Assembly (NCBI GenBank): GCA_020832285.1
Contig: JAFIFB010000034.1
Location: 1 to 64,000 of the forward strand
Length of the DNA stretch: 64,000 nucleotides
Direction of reading: 5' to 3'
Origin: Balneolaceae bacterium
GTDB taxonomy: Bacteria > Bacteroidota > Rhodothermia > Balneolales > Balneolaceae
Part shown: positions 40,383 to 51,798 of the stretch, one piece after another
Numbering within the stretch: position 1 is the stretch's first letter
Layout: each line of letters starts with the position of its first letter
Notes under the pieces: generated by a model
What the model was told of the DNA's origin: nothing
The model's input: the letters and a program-made list of their open reading frames with translations, nothing else
Database searches by the model: none
Position numbers and translations under genes: made by a program

Positions 40383-42659
40383 ATGCAGAAATTTACATTA
40401 CAACCCGATTCATCACGACAATCTTCCACACCGAATTTTCTAAATGAACTTAATGAACAGCAGAGGGCCGCTACCACACACGTAAATGGCCCCTTGCTGA
40501 TTGTTGCCGGAGCGGGAAGCGGCAAAACCAGAGTACTTACTTACAGAATTGCCTACCTGCTCCAGAAGCACCATGCCACACCACAAAATATTCTGGCACT
40601 CACCTTTACCAACAAAGCTGCACGCGAAATGCAGGATCGTATCCGCAATCTGATCGGTGATAAAGCTTCCGGTTTGTGGATGGGTACATTTCACTCCATC
40701 TTCTCAAAAATTTTACGCTTTGAGGCAGATAAAATCGGATTCTCATCCAATTTTTCGATCTATGATACAAGCGATTCGGAAAATGCCATCAAATTGATTC
40801 TGAAGGAGTTGAATTACGATCCCAGAGAGATCAAGCCGAGAACGATTCAACGAAAAATCAGCGATGCCAAGAACCAGCTTATTCTGCCCGGTGCCTACAA
40901 AACAAGATTTGTACACAGCACGCTTGACGATATCACCGCACAGGTTTACGATATCTACCAGGTTCGCCTTGAGCAAACCAATGCAATGGATTTTGACGAT
41001 CTTCTCATCAAGCCGGTAAAACTGTTCCAGGAACACCCTGATGTGCTGGAAAAATACCAGGACAAGTTCCGATATATTTTGATTGATGAGTACCAGGATA
41101 CCAATCACGCCCAGTATAAAGTAACCAGTCTGCTAGCCGATAAATACAAAAATCTCTGCGTTGTGGGCGACGATGCTCAAAGCATCTATTCCTTTCGCGG
41201 GGCAGATATTTCGAACATTCTCAATTTCAAATCGGATTATGAAAGTGCGGTACAAATCCCACTTGAACAGAACTATCGCTCTACCAAATTCATTTTACAA
41301 TGCGCCGATTCCATCATTAAACAAAATCAAAAACAGCTTGATAAGACACTCTGGACAGACAATGCAGAAGGCGACACCATTACGCTCCTCGAAAATTTTG
41401 ACGAACGTGATGAAGCAAACCGTATTGTCAACTACATCAAAGACCTGAAACTTCGGCACGGCTACCAGAACAACGATTTTGCCATTTTATACCGAACCAA
41501 CTATCAAAGCCGGATATTTGAAGAGTCACTGAGGCGTAAAAACATCACATACCAGCTTGTAGGCGGCCTCTCCTTTTATCAGCGAAAAGAAGTAAAGGAT
41601 GTTCTCGCCTATTTAAAACTCCTGGTAAATCCCGATGATGAACAGGCATTGCTGAGGATTATTAATGAGCCAAGCCGTGGAATCGGGAATAAAACGATGA
41701 ATGACATCTTGAAAAAAGCCCGTAATGAGCGCAGAAGTGTCTGGAGCATTCTGAAAAATGTTGAAACCGCCGATCTCTACAAACCTGCAAAGGCACGAAT
41801 TAAAGATTTTGTGATCATGATTGATCATCTGCGATCCGAGCTCAAATCCGGCACCCCCGTTTTGGATGTAACCAAAAAAATGCTGGAACAGAGCGGCTAT
41901 ATGAAGGCACTGGTGGAAGAAAACAGTGCCCAGGCCCTTACCCGACGCGACAATGTTCTTGAACTACAGAATGCTATTGCCTATTACCAGCAGAACACTA
42001 AAAAACCAAATCTTGCTTCTTTCCTCCAGGAAATAAGTCTAATCACCGATTCCGACAAGTACGACGAAAACAAACCTGCAGTTACACTCATGACGGTTCA
42101 CGCCTCTAAAGGGCTGGAATTTCCTGTGGTATTTATCGTTGGACTTGAAGAAAACCTCTTTCCCATGGGTGCACGCGACGGTGAAGAATCCAATATTGAA
42201 GAGGAGCGCAGGCTTTTTTATGTTGCCATCACACGGGCACAAAAACATCTCTTTTTCAGTTTCAGCAAAATGCGTTTTAAATACGGTGAGGAACAGAGAC
42301 AGGCTCGTTCGAGATTTTTGAATGAAGTAGATCCCGGTGTTGTAAGAACTGAATCGGGCGGGACCATTCCCCAAAATAACGGGGGTTCAGCCAACTCATC
42401 AAGCGATCGTCAAATTGATTACGATTGGAAATCACCGGTTCAATCCAAAAAGCCATCATCATCCGGCAATTCGTATGTATATGAATATGATGATGATCCG
42501 TTTAATCCCGGAACCCAGGTACTACACCCCTCCTTCGGTCCCGGTAAGATTATTCAGCGAAACGGGTCGGGCAAAGACACCCGTGTTGTTATATTTTTCA
42601 AAAACAGGGGGCAAAAAACCTTGATGCTGCGTGCCGCCAAACTGAAAGTGATGACCTAA
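40383..42659 (+). CDS. pcrA: ATP-dependent DNA helicase UvrD/PcrA family
   Basis: LNEQQRAATTHVNGPLLIVAGAGSGKTRVLTYRIAYLL, DEYQDTNHAQY, VGDDAQSIYSFRGADISNIL, LMTVHASKGLEFPVVFIVGLEE; C-terminal Tudor-like VLHPSFGPGKII. Confidence 0.94.
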   Translation: MQKFTLQPDSSRQSSTPNFLNELNEQQRAATTHVNGPLLIVAGAGSGKTRVLTYRIAYLLQKHHATPQNILALTFTNKAAREMQDRIRNLIGDKASGLWMGTFHSIFSKILRFEADKIGFSSNFSIYDTSDSENAIKLILKELNYDPREIKPRTIQRKISDAKNQLILPGAYKTRFVHSTLDDITAQVYDIYQVRLEQTNAMDFDDLLIKPVKLFQEHPDVLEKYQDKFRYILIDEYQDTNHAQYKVTSLLADKYKNLCVVGDDAQSIYSFRGADISNILNFKSDYESAVQIPLEQNYRSTKFILQCADSIIKQNQKQLDKTLWTDNAEGDTITLLENFDERDEANRIVNYIKDLKLRHGYQNNDFAILYRTNYQSRIFEESLRRKNITYQLVGGLSFYQRKEVKDVLAYLKLLVNPDDEQALLRIINEPSRGIGNKTMNDILKKARNERRSVWSILKNVETADLYKPAKARIKDFVIMIDHLRSELKSGTPVLDVTKKMLEQSGYMKALVEENSAQALTRRDNVLELQNAIAYYQQNTKKPNLASFLQEISLITDSDKYDENKPAVTLMTVHASKGLEFPVVFIVGLEENLFPMGARDGEESNIEEERRLFYVAITRAQKHLFFSFSKMRFKYGEEQRQARSRFLNEVDPGVVRTESGGTIPQNNGGSANSSSDRQIDYDWKSPVQSKKPSSSGNSYVYEYDDDPFNPGTQVLHPSFGPGKIIQRNGSGKDTRVVIFFKNRGQKTLMLRAAKLKVMT

Positions 42660-42670
42660 ACCGGACCGGA

Positions 42671-44200
42671 GTGAATTCACTGAAACCGTATTTTACTGCA
42701 TTAATAACAGCTTTTCTGTTGTTACTGATAGCAAAAGTTCCGGCTCATGCCCAGATGTCTGTTACAACGGAAAATATGGCACTGGGCGGAGGAGGCACTT
42801 CCTACCTGACCGGTTATGAAGCTCTTTTTGTAAATCCTGCGAACCTCTATATCCAGGAAAAAAACTACAGGCTCCAAATTTCCCTGCTTCAGGGAGGGGG
42901 ATATTTTGATTCACTGCTTCCTGTTACAGGTAATCGTAACCGCTTCAATCGCTTTTTTGACCTTACAGCTCCTTACGATCCCTCGCTATTGCAACAGACA
43001 CTGAACGATGTACAGCGGGATGAGATTACAAACCGAAGTTTCGACCCGAACAGGCTGGAAAGTGAATTTGTTAATCAGACTGATTTTTACTGGTTCGGGC
43101 TGAAGTGGGTTCGCCCCGAAAGAAGTTATGCACTCTCACTTCGTTCACGTGTGGCAAGCCGCTACCAGCTCGGGCAAGGTTTTTTTTCCGATCAGATATT
43201 TGAGAAAAACGGAATGATTACATTTGATCAGTCCCTGAACCAGCGTTATCAAACCCTCCACGAATTTTCGTTCGGGTTTGCCGAATCTTTCACACTCCTT
43301 AACGGACTCCTGCCGCAACTCTCCGAGTTTATTATTGGTATCGCCCCCAAAGTGGTACTGCCAGGCTCCTATCTTGAAGCAGATTACCAAAATCGCTACG
43401 AGATGAACAGCGAAACAAATACCTGGAACCATCATCAGCAATTTAATCAGCGCACCAGCGGGCTTCTCACAGAAAGTGCCGGACAATTTTTTACCGGGCA
43501 GCCTCCTGCTTCCAATTATACGTTCAGCGATATGCTGCGCCCTTCAGGCATCGGTTTTGGACTGGATATAGGCCTTACCTGGCTCATCACATTTGGCGAT
43601 GATTTTTCTGTTCTCCGCCAGCAGGATGTTCCAACCGAACAATCTCTCCGCCTTAGCTTCTCAGTCACCGATCTTGGTGCCGTATATTATGCTGGTGATC
43701 CCATGGTTTACGAAACAGATCTTCACACAGAAGAAGTTAACTGGCCAGGCCCCGTTTCTGATATTCTATTTGAAGGCGCTCCGAATGAACATTACAATTT
43801 CTTATCGCAGTTCGATTCTTTCAATGAAATTTTAACAGCACTTGCCAGAGAAGAAAATTTTGATGTTTTGTTACCGATGTCTATCAATGCAGGCGGATTA
43901 TTCCAGTACAAGCGCCTTAAACTGATGGGGGATTTTACTTATTCTATTGTAAAAAGTGCTTTTAATCCATCAGGCATCACTAGTTATTTTGGTGTTGAAG
44001 TCAGGCCGATGCCCTATCTCCCTATTCGGGGCGGAACGCGTATGGCACCCCACCTGCCGGGTTATTATAGCATCGGAACCGGATTTGAAACACGCTGGTT
44101 TGACCTGAACGCATCTGTTCAGTTAAAAAGCCGAAATGGAGGGCCAACATCCGAAATCCTTGGTGCTTCGGTGATTGGACTGAAATTTTATATACAATAG
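42671..44200 (+). CDS. outer-membrane-type protein (DUF5723-like)
   Basis: GTG start; signal peptide; SVTTENMALGGGGTSYLTGYEALFVNPANL; beta-rich C-terminus. Confidence 0.65.
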   Translation: MNSLKPYFTALITAFLLLLIAKVPAHAQMSVTTENMALGGGGTSYLTGYEALFVNPANLYIQEKNYRLQISLLQGGGYFDSLLPVTGNRNRFNRFFDLTAPYDPSLLQQTLNDVQRDEITNRSFDPNRLESEFVNQTDFYWFGLKWVRPERSYALSLRSRVASRYQLGQGFFSDQIFEKNGMITFDQSLNQRYQTLHEFSFGFAESFTLLNGLLPQLSEFIIGIAPKVVLPGSYLEADYQNRYEMNSETNTWNHHQQFNQRTSGLLTESAGQFFTGQPPASNYTFSDMLRPSGIGFGLDIGLTWLITFGDDFSVLRQQDVPTEQSLRLSFSVTDLGAVYYAGDPMVYETDLHTEEVNWPGPVSDILFEGAPNEHYNFLSQFDSFNEILTALAREENFDVLLPMSINAGGLFQYKRLKLMGDFTYSIVKSAFNPSGITSYFGVEVRPMPYLPIRGGTRMAPHLPGYYSIGTGFETRWFDLNASVQLKSRNGGPTSEILGASVIGLKFYIQ

Positions 44201-44541
44201 TCGAATTTGAAATTAACTGTGATATATTTCAGGACATGTAAAACCTGATTTTTTATATGCGAAAAAAATCTTCTGCCCAACTGACATAAACCAAACAGCC
44301 CCTCACAATTTGGCAGAACCCTTCGGAAGATTCTGACGTTATGGTAGCAAACTCGTTTTTGGCTTTCTATTTGCCAAAAAATGACAAAATGATATAAATA
44401 TCGTTTACAGCTTTTAAAACCCTGAAGCATTTGTTTTATTTAAAAATGATCTTCTAACGAATTTCATCTTTTTTGAAATTTGAGGGATGAAAGTTCAATG
44501 GCTGAACGAATAAAAAGAAATGAACCCAAATAATTTTATAC

Positions 44542-47082
44542 ATGTTTGATCAACGCTTTAAAATAGAGACTGCATTTGAAGATCAAAATGAGGGCTTTGA
44601 CGAGTTTGAACAAGCTATCCCCCTGATGAGTGAAGAAGAGGAAAAAAAGCTCAGTGAATCTGAAGTACCTGATAACCTCCCCATACTTCCCCTCAAAAAT
44701 ACCGTTTTATTTCCAGGAGTAGTTGTACCCATCACAGTGGGAAGAGACCGATCTCTTGCACTTGTTAAGGAAGCTTATGAAAGTGATAAGACAATCGGTG
44801 TGGTTGCTCAAAGAGATGAATCGGTTGAAGATCCCGAACCGGGCGACCTTTTCCAATTCGGTACAGTTGCCCAGATTCTGAAACTTATTAAGATGCCTGA
44901 TGGCAGCAAAAGTATAGTTATTCAGGGAAAAAGTATTTTTGAAATTCAACAGGTCACACAAACCGATCCGTTTTTCAGGGCAAAAGTCAACCCGATCCGG
45001 CAAAACATGGACCTGACGGGTATTGAGCTTGATGCATCCATCCGTTCAGTGAAAGAGACCGCTACCAAGATTGTGAATCTTTCGCCGAATATTCCATCGG
45101 AAGCGTCCATCGCCATTAATAATATTTCAAGTCCGTCATTTTTACTCAATTTTATCTCATCGAATCTCCAGGTTTCCATAGGAGAAAAACAGGATATCCT
45201 GGAAATCACTGATTTTTCTAAGCGGCTCGACAAAGTGATGGAGCACCTCAATAAAGAACTTCAGGTGCTGAACCTGAGTGAAGAGATCCGCACAAAAGTA
45301 AAAACGGATATTGATGACCAACAGCGTGATTTCTACCTGCGCCAGCAGATGAAAGCAATCCAGGAAGCTTTGGGTGAAGACAGCGAACAGCAGGAAATTG
45401 TAGTTCTGCGGGAACGGCTGGAAGCTAAAAAGGATATGCCCGAAGATGCATACAAAGCTGTAAAAAAAGAAATTCAGAGGCTGGAAATGACGCCCAGCTC
45501 CTCTCCCAATTACGGTATCATTCACAGTTATGTTGAATGGATCCTCGATCTTCCATGGGGGGAGTACACCAAGGATAAACTGGATCTGAAACGAGCAAGA
45601 AAAGTTTTGGACGAAGATCACTACGGCCTTGAAAAAGTGAAGAAGAGAATTATTGAATACCTGGCCGTGCTGAAACTTAAAGAAGATATGAAAGCGCCGA
45701 TCCTCTGCTTCTACGGGCCTCCGGGCGTGGGAAAAACTTCTCTTGGTAAATCTATCGCACGGGCTCTCAACCGGGAGTTTGAGAGATTTAGCCTGGGCGG
45801 CATTCACGATGAAGCCGAGATCCGCGGTCACCGCCGTACTTACATCGGTGCACTGCCCGGTCGCATACTCAGAGCAATGAAGAAAGCAGGCAAAGGTAAT
45901 CCGGTAATGATGCTGGATGAGATTGACAAAGTGGGTTCCGACTTTCGGGGCGATCCGACTTCTGCACTGCTTGAAGTACTGGATCCCGAACAGAATGACT
46001 CTTTCGCCGATAATTACCTCGAACTGGAGTATGACCTCTCGAAGGTGATGTTCATTGCCACGGCCAATACGCTCGATACTATTCCTGCACCGCTTCGAGA
46101 CCGTATGGAGATCATCAACATCAGCGGATATACACAGGAGGAAAAAATTGAGATCGCCAAGAAGTATCTCATTCCAAAACAGACTGAAGAAAATGGACTG
46201 AATAACAAACAGATTAAAATTTCGAAAGCAGCAATTGACCGGATTATAGACGAATACACGCGTGAGTCTGGTGTCAGGAACCTGGAGCGACAAATCGGTG
46301 CAGTTTGCCGAAATGTGGCTGCCAAAATTGCCAGCGGCGATATAGAAGAGATGAGTGTAGGAGTGAACGACATCCCCGATATTCTGGGTAAACGAAAATT
46401 CTTCTCTGATGTAGCCGAACGAACTACAGTTCCCGGTGTTGCAACCGGGCTCGCATGGACTCCCTATGGCGGTGACATTCTCTTTATCGAAGCGAGTGTA
46501 TCACGCGGATCCGGGAAACTGCACATCACCGGTCAGTTAGGTGAAGTGATGAAAGAGTCAGCTATGCTTGCAATCAGTTATCTTCGCGCACGCTATAAAG
46601 AGCTGAATATTCCTGATGAAGCTTTCAAATACTGGGATCTTCATATCCACGTTCCGCAGGGAGCGGTTCCGAAAGATGGCCCATCGGCCGGTATCGCTCT
46701 GCTTTCAGCTGTAGCATCTATTTTTACTCAGCGAAAAGTGAAAGGGACAATCGCAATGACCGGCGAAATTACACTTCGCGGACTGGTGCTTCCTGTTGGT
46801 GGTATCAAAGAAAAGGTTCTGGCTGCAAAACGGGCTGGTATCAAAAAAGTCATACTCCCTAAGAAAAATGAGAAAGATGTTGACGAAATTGAACAGGATG
46901 TCATCGGTGATCTCGAGGTAGAGTACCTGGAGCGTATGGATCCGTTAATTGATCTTATTCTGGAAAAAAAACCAATCCACGACCCGTATAACTTCTTCGA
47001 AGTGACCGATGCTCACAAAAAGCAGATCGAAACAAATAATTCAAAGAAAGACAGCAAGGAAGAGATGGCGATCATGGATTGA
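44542..47082 (+). CDS. lon: ATP-dependent protease Lon
   Basis: [83 protein letters not shown]. Confidence 0.97.
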   Translation: MFDQRFKIETAFEDQNEGFDEFEQAIPLMSEEEEKKLSESEVPDNLPILPLKNTVLFPGVVVPITVGRDRSLALVKEAYESDKTIGVVAQRDESVEDPEPGDLFQFGTVAQILKLIKMPDGSKSIVIQGKSIFEIQQVTQTDPFFRAKVNPIRQNMDLTGIELDASIRSVKETATKIVNLSPNIPSEASIAINNISSPSFLLNFISSNLQVSIGEKQDILEITDFSKRLDKVMEHLNKELQVLNLSEEIRTKVKTDIDDQQRDFYLRQQMKAIQEALGEDSEQQEIVVLRERLEAKKDMPEDAYKAVKKEIQRLEMTPSSSPNYGIIHSYVEWILDLPWGEYTKDKLDLKRARKVLDEDHYGLEKVKKRIIEYLAVLKLKEDMKAPILCFYGPPGVGKTSLGKSIARALNREFERFSLGGIHDEAEIRGHRRTYIGALPGRILRAMKKAGKGNPVMMLDEIDKVGSDFRGDPTSALLEVLDPEQNDSFADNYLELEYDLSKVMFIATANTLDTIPAPLRDRMEIINISGYTQEEKIEIAKKYLIPKQTEENGLNNKQIKISKAAIDRIIDEYTRESGVRNLERQIGAVCRNVAAKIASGDIEEMSVGVNDIPDILGKRKFFSDVAERTTVPGVATGLAWTPYGGDILFIEASVSRGSGKLHITGQLGEVMKESAMLAISYLRARYKELNIPDEAFKYWDLHIHVPQGAVPKDGPSAGIALLSAVASIFTQRKVKGTIAMTGEITLRGLVLPVGGIKEKVLAAKRAGIKKVILPKKNEKDVDEIEQDVIGDLEVEYLERMDPLIDLILEKKPIHDPYNFFEVTDAHKKQIETNNSKKDSKEEMAIMD

Positions 47083-47303
47083 TCGCCAGCTCCACATTCG
47101 ATGACTTATAGGCCTGCTGTATCGTTGATAGTAAAATAATTACGTGTCAGGGGAATATGTCTCAGATTCCCTTTGGCACGGATTTCTCATTGACATCGAT
47201 CTGACATTTTCGCATTGCCTGAAATAACACTGATCATTCACTGACAATTTTTCGGTGGATTACTACTCTCCGGGTTGATTACATTCTGAGCACATTCTTA
47301 ACT

Positions 47304-48434
47304 TTGAATAAACCCATGAATGATTTACCCCGCAAAGAAGAGATGTATCGTGCGTTTATAAACCGTGATTCATCTTACGATGGAATTTTTATTACCGGTG
47401 TGAAAACTACAGGAATCTTTTGCAGGCCTGTCTGCCCGGCCAAAAAACCTAAAGCTGAAAATCTTGAATTTTTCCCCGACAGCAGAGCCGCCCTGAATGC
47501 CGGTTATCGACCCTGTAAACGATGCAAACCACTTCACAATTCCAGAGAAACTCCGGTTTGGTTGCAAAAAATCCTGACTGAAGTTGAAAAAGAACCAACT
47601 CAAAGATGGACCAATACTGACATCTCCGAATTAGGCACCCATCCGAACCGGCTCAGAAGATGGTTCAAAAAGCATCACGGTATAACATTTCAAGAATATT
47701 TGCGCCTGCGCCGGCTTGGAAGTGCCCTTGGCCAAATCAAACATGGTGAAACCACAGCTCAAACTGCATTCGATCACGATTACGAATCGCTTAGCGGATT
47801 TCGAGAAGCGATGAAAAACTGGATCGGCAAGCCGGTACAGGAAGGATGTGATACCAAAGTTTTACACTTGAACAGAATTACCACTCCCCTCGGCCCGATG
47901 CTCGCTGGCGCCACAGATACCGGACTCTGCCTTCTCGAATTTACCGATCGAAGAATGCTGGAAAAACAGCTTAAAATTTTATCAGACCAACTGAACAGTG
48001 TGTTTATTCCGGGTTCAAATATCATTATCGAGCAAACGGCAGATGAACTAAATTCCTATTTTGAAGGAACTATCAAAAATTTTCGTGTCCCTCTGCTGCT
48101 GCATGGTACGGATTTTCAGAAAACAGCATGGAATCAGCTTCGAACTATTCCCTATGGTCAGACCCGATCTTATCAGGAACAGGCAATGGCAATCGGAAAC
48201 AAACAGGCAGTACGGGCAGTGGCTCGTACAAATGGTGAGAACCGTATAGCTATCATTATTCCCTGCCACAGAGTCATCGGTAAAAATGGTAAACTAACCG
48301 GCTATAGCGGCGGACTCTGGCGAAAGAAATTTCTGCTTTCTCTTGAACGCAACCATGCTGATCCCGGACATGACCAAGCAAGCACGCAGTCTGATCTGTT
48401 TTGGAATGTTCAAAGTGAGAAAGTTGACAGATAA
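47304..48434 (+). CDS. ada: bifunctional Ada: Zn-binding/AraC-like activator and O6-methylguanine-DNA methyltransferase
   Basis: YDGIFITGVKTTGIFCRPVCPAKKPKAENLEFF...AGYRPCKRCKP; C-terminal TAWNQLRTIPYGQTRSYQEQA...IIPCHRVIGKNGKLTGYSGG. Confidence 0.93.
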   Translation: MNKPMNDLPRKEEMYRAFINRDSSYDGIFITGVKTTGIFCRPVCPAKKPKAENLEFFPDSRAALNAGYRPCKRCKPLHNSRETPVWLQKILTEVEKEPTQRWTNTDISELGTHPNRLRRWFKKHHGITFQEYLRLRRLGSALGQIKHGETTAQTAFDHDYESLSGFREAMKNWIGKPVQEGCDTKVLHLNRITTPLGPMLAGATDTGLCLLEFTDRRMLEKQLKILSDQLNSVFIPGSNIIIEQTADELNSYFEGTIKNFRVPLLLHGTDFQKTAWNQLRTIPYGQTRSYQEQAMAIGNKQAVRAVARTNGENRIAIIIPCHRVIGKNGKLTGYSGGLWRKKFLLSLERNHADPGHDQASTQSDLFWNVQSEKVDR

Positions 48435-48550
48435 AACCGGTTCTTGAGAAACTATCTGATTTAGTTTCTTTACTTCAGATTCCGAATTTTTTAGAAAAAA
48501 TTCTTACAATTCGGGAATTGAAATTACTTTAAATTCAACTTGCGCGGACC

Positions 48551-49177
48551 ATGTATATCCCAAAAATTTATCAAATTGAAGATGCAGCAGTCATTGAAAA
48601 TTTCATAAGGGCTAACGGGTTTGCCACAATAGTTTCCCCCACCAATACATACCCTGTTGCCACGCATATCCCACTGGACCTTCAGATAGATGAACAGGGA
48701 AACCGGCTGCTTTGGGGACATGTTTCAAAAGGAAATCCTCACTGGAAGCAGCTTGAGCACACACCACAAGTTTTGGCAATCTTCCTTTCTGAGGTGCATT
48801 CATATATCTCCTCATCATGGTACAATCATCCCAACGTACCGACATGGAATTACATGAGTGTTCACGCTTCGGGAACAGCTTCAATATTGGAGGGTGAAAA
48901 TTTAAGGAAAAGCTTGAGCCGACTTACAAAGAAGTATGAAAAAGACTCTGAAGAACCCGTTTCATTCGAATCCATGCCTCCCTCCGTACAGCGGCAGATC
49001 AACGGAGTAGTCGGGCTGGAAATCAGGATAGAAAAATTTGAGTGTGCTTTTAAGCTTAGTCAAAACAGAAACAGAGAAGATCTCGAAAGCATCATTTCGC
49101 ACCTGAAATTAAAAGATGATGCCGGTTCCAGGCTGATGGCGCAAATAATGGAAAAAGAGATTTTAAACAATGAGTAG
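48551..49177 (+). CDS. FMN-binding negative transcriptional regulator (PaiB family)
   Basis: MYIPKIYQIEDAAVIENFIRANGFATIVS...ATHIPL...HVSKGNPHWKQL...SSWYNHPNVPTWNYMSVHASGTASIL. Confidence 0.93.
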   Translation: MYIPKIYQIEDAAVIENFIRANGFATIVSPTNTYPVATHIPLDLQIDEQGNRLLWGHVSKGNPHWKQLEHTPQVLAIFLSEVHSYISSSWYNHPNVPTWNYMSVHASGTASILEGENLRKSLSRLTKKYEKDSEEPVSFESMPPSVQRQINGVVGLEIRIEKFECAFKLSQNRNREDLESIISHLKLKDDAGSRLMAQIMEKEILNNE

Positions 49178-49312
49178 TTCATCGCGTATCAGGAATGCTT
49201 ACAACGAGTTGTAACTATCCAAATTTCGTTTTCTGGCTGCCGATATAAAATTATAGCTAAAAACCACCTTCTTAATTAATAGATCATTTTAAGTCAAAAA
49301 CAGCTCCGACAC

Positions 49313-49462
49313 GTGAATTCAATTTATGAAAAAGCACTGTCCAAAGGAGCCAGCTCTGTAGAAGAGCCCGCCAATCAAGAGTATGGTGACCGTCGTGCTG
49401 CCTTTCAGGATCCATGTGGAAATTGCTGGTATATTGCCACCTGCATCACCGGACCGGATTGA
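49313..49462 (+). pseudogene. C-terminal remnant of a VOC/glyoxalase-like (PhnB-type) protein
   Basis: VNSIYEKALSKGASSVEEPANQEYGDRRAAFQDPCGNCWYIATCITGPD*; matches the C-terminal half of VOC proteins; no N-terminal half found upstream. Confidence 0.65.
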
Positions 49463-50089
49463 TTAGTTCATTTATCCTCGGGACGACCTCATTGCCCTGT
49501 TTTTTTTGATATGGATTTGCCTTTTCCACCTATCGCAGGTTCTCTGCTTTCATCACTCTTAAAATCTTCAGCCACTTCTATAAATGTGTTGAAGTAATTG
49601 GTTGAATGCATTGTAATACAATAAGTTATTATTGAAAAAATTTAAAGATAAAAGATTTTCTAAGTATTGTGTCTAAGATAATATAATGGGTAAGTCATCA
49701 GACAAGTTTTTCTATATAAATGCCAATTATAATGATTCGGTATCGGCTCGTCCGATAACTCCCCCATACCAGTAACAGATTTTTTTAGCCCTATCCACTC
49801 GAACCCATCCCCCGGCCACTCCCTAATCCCGACCTATTCGGGGGAAGGGGTGATATTTTGCAGAGTTTATGGATAGTTTAAAAAGTCCCTCCTTGTTCCG
49901 CTGGTGCTTTTCCAATGGAATAGGGAAGGTCCGTAATGTTCGAAATTATAACTCTATATAAAAGTGGATTTCACTCACTTCTCAAACAGTGTTTCCCGCT
50001 TTTTGAGCAAGATTAGGGAATACCGGTGACTCGTCGCTAATTATGATAAAACATCTCTGGATTGTTCAATTTTATGGCAAACAATCGGC

Positions 50090-50590
50090 TCAAAAACTTT
50101 GATCGTCTGCACTTCCGCCGTAACTGCTCGGAATGGGAACATCAAGCATTCTGAGATAAACGCCTAACTGGGCCCGGTGATGCGTAATCTGACAAAAAGT
50201 ATGACGGATGAATTCCCACTTTTTGGCACTATTAAAGATGATTTCACCATCGCGAAGAGTCCAGGAATTCATCAGCTCTTTTTCATCTGATTGAGTTAGC
50301 TTATGCTTTCCGCGATCGAGGCAATCTTCAAAAAAATCGATTAAATCTTTAACTGTCGACGCATCGTTTGGCTCATACGGCTGTTTGCTGAAATCGAGTT
50401 CACTGGTGGTTAAAATCATCTCAACCCATGAGGGTAATTCGGCAATATGATTGGAAAGTTCAATCAGGCTCATACTTTTTTGATGGGGCTTCCACCCGAA
50501 CTTCTCTTCGGGAATGCGTTCAAGCATTTTCTGTGTGACCTGAGCTTCTTCATTCATCTCTTTCAAAAACATTTCTTTGGGTGTAATCAT
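50090..50590 (-). CDS. DinB family protein
   Basis: FLKEMNEEAQVTQKMLERIPEEKFGWKPHQKSMSLIELSNHIAELPSW...FCQITHHRAQLGVYLRMLDVPIPSSYG. Confidence 0.9.
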   Translation of the reverse strand: MITPKEMFLKEMNEEAQVTQKMLERIPEEKFGWKPHQKSMSLIELSNHIAELPSWVEMILTTSELDFSKQPYEPNDASTVKDLIDFFEDCLDRGKHKLTQSDEKELMNSWTLRDGEIIFNSAKKWEFIRHTFCQITHHRAQLGVYLRMLDVPIPSSYGGSADDQSF

Positions 50591-50729
50591 CAGTGTGTAG
50601 ATTTGGTTGATATTTTAATAAACAGATCAAACTTAATCCTATTCACTGACAACCCTATGGCAATGAAAATTCATTTATTTAAATTTATCTTGTGACTCTC
50701 TGAGGCTACTATCAATTCAGAACTTCTGT

Positions 50730-51701
50730 TTATGAAGGAGAACCCGTATGATGCCGATAAAGCTCTTCCGAAAGTTCAAAAATCCGTTCCCTGAGTGAAG
50801 CGGGTGTTTGTACTGATGCTTTATTTCCGAACGAGAGTAGCCAGCGCGCCATTGATTCGATACAGACAGTTTCAAATGTCATTTCAACTTTCTCCGGTAA
50901 CTTTTGCTCCGAAATCCACCCGTAGTGGTGTTTGCTGTCAGCGGTATATTCCAGTACAGACCGGTCAAAACAGACAACGGCTTTAAAATGATTTACTTCA
51001 TCCCCGGAGAATGAACTAAGAAATTCGGAAAGCGGACGATCAAACTGCTTTTCAGCTTTCTGGCCGGTTTGTCTGTAATCTTCAATTCGTGTAATTCGGA
51101 ATGTACGCCAGGCCTTTCTCATTCGGCACCAGGCCGCCAAATACCATCGATTTTCGATGAAAAGGATCCCGACCGGTTCTATTTCCCTATCCGTGTGCTC
51201 GCTCTTCGCAGATCTGTAAGAGATACTGATACATTCTTCTTCGGCAATTGCATTTTGCAAAAAATGGAAAATATCAGAAGGTTTTTGTGTACGGACACCA
51301 TTTGCAGATCCGGTCCAGGAGGCTGATTTGATCCGATCATCCAGTTTCTGGAGATAATCTTTTTCTGAACGTTTCAGGACTGAGCGAACTTTTTCGACTG
51401 CTGCGCGAAAAGCCTCGGTCAGTCCGGGGTCTTGCATGGTACCGATTAGCTTTTCAGCCATCAACAAAGAAGCGGCTTCATCCCTCTGAAGTAAGAGCGG
51501 CGGCAGATGGTATCCATCTACCAGGAAATATCCTCGTCCCTTTTCGAAACCGAGGGGCAGGCCTCCCTCCTGAAGGGCTTTCAAATCGCGGTAAACGGTA
51601 CGGGCACTCACTTCAAATCGTTCCGAAATATCCTCAATGTCGGTATACTTACGACCCTGCAGGAAAATCATCAAAGCTGTAAGGCGGTCTATTCGGTTCA
51701 T
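50730..51701 (-). CDS. HTH/WYL-domain transcriptional regulator (YafY-like)
   Basis: MNRIDRLTALMIFLQGRKYTDIEDISERFEVSARTVYRDLKALQEGGLPL; WYL region ISISYRSAKSEHTDREIEPVGILFIENRWYLAAWC. Confidence 0.93.
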   Translation of the reverse strand: MNRIDRLTALMIFLQGRKYTDIEDISERFEVSARTVYRDLKALQEGGLPLGFEKGRGYFLVDGYHLPPLLLQRDEAASLLMAEKLIGTMQDPGLTEAFRAAVEKVRSVLKRSEKDYLQKLDDRIKSASWTGSANGVRTQKPSDIFHFLQNAIAEEECISISYRSAKSEHTDREIEPVGILFIENRWYLAAWCRMRKAWRTFRITRIEDYRQTGQKAEKQFDRPLSEFLSSFSGDEVNHFKAVVCFDRSVLEYTADSKHHYGWISEQKLPEKVEMTFETVCIESMARWLLSFGNKASVQTPASLRERIFELSEELYRHHTGSPS

Positions 51702-51798
51702 AACAGTTTTTTTAATTCTAACTCAACTTCTGCAAAATCTTTAATATCGACCTCACCAGTATTATCCTTTTGGCCCGGCGGGAAGCACACGGTTCAGG

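Noticed and set aside
45157-46293. 378-aa minus-strand ORF antisense to lon
   Set aside because: Mirror-frame shadow of a strongly coding gene; the translation is Phe/Ile-rich with no recognisable domain.
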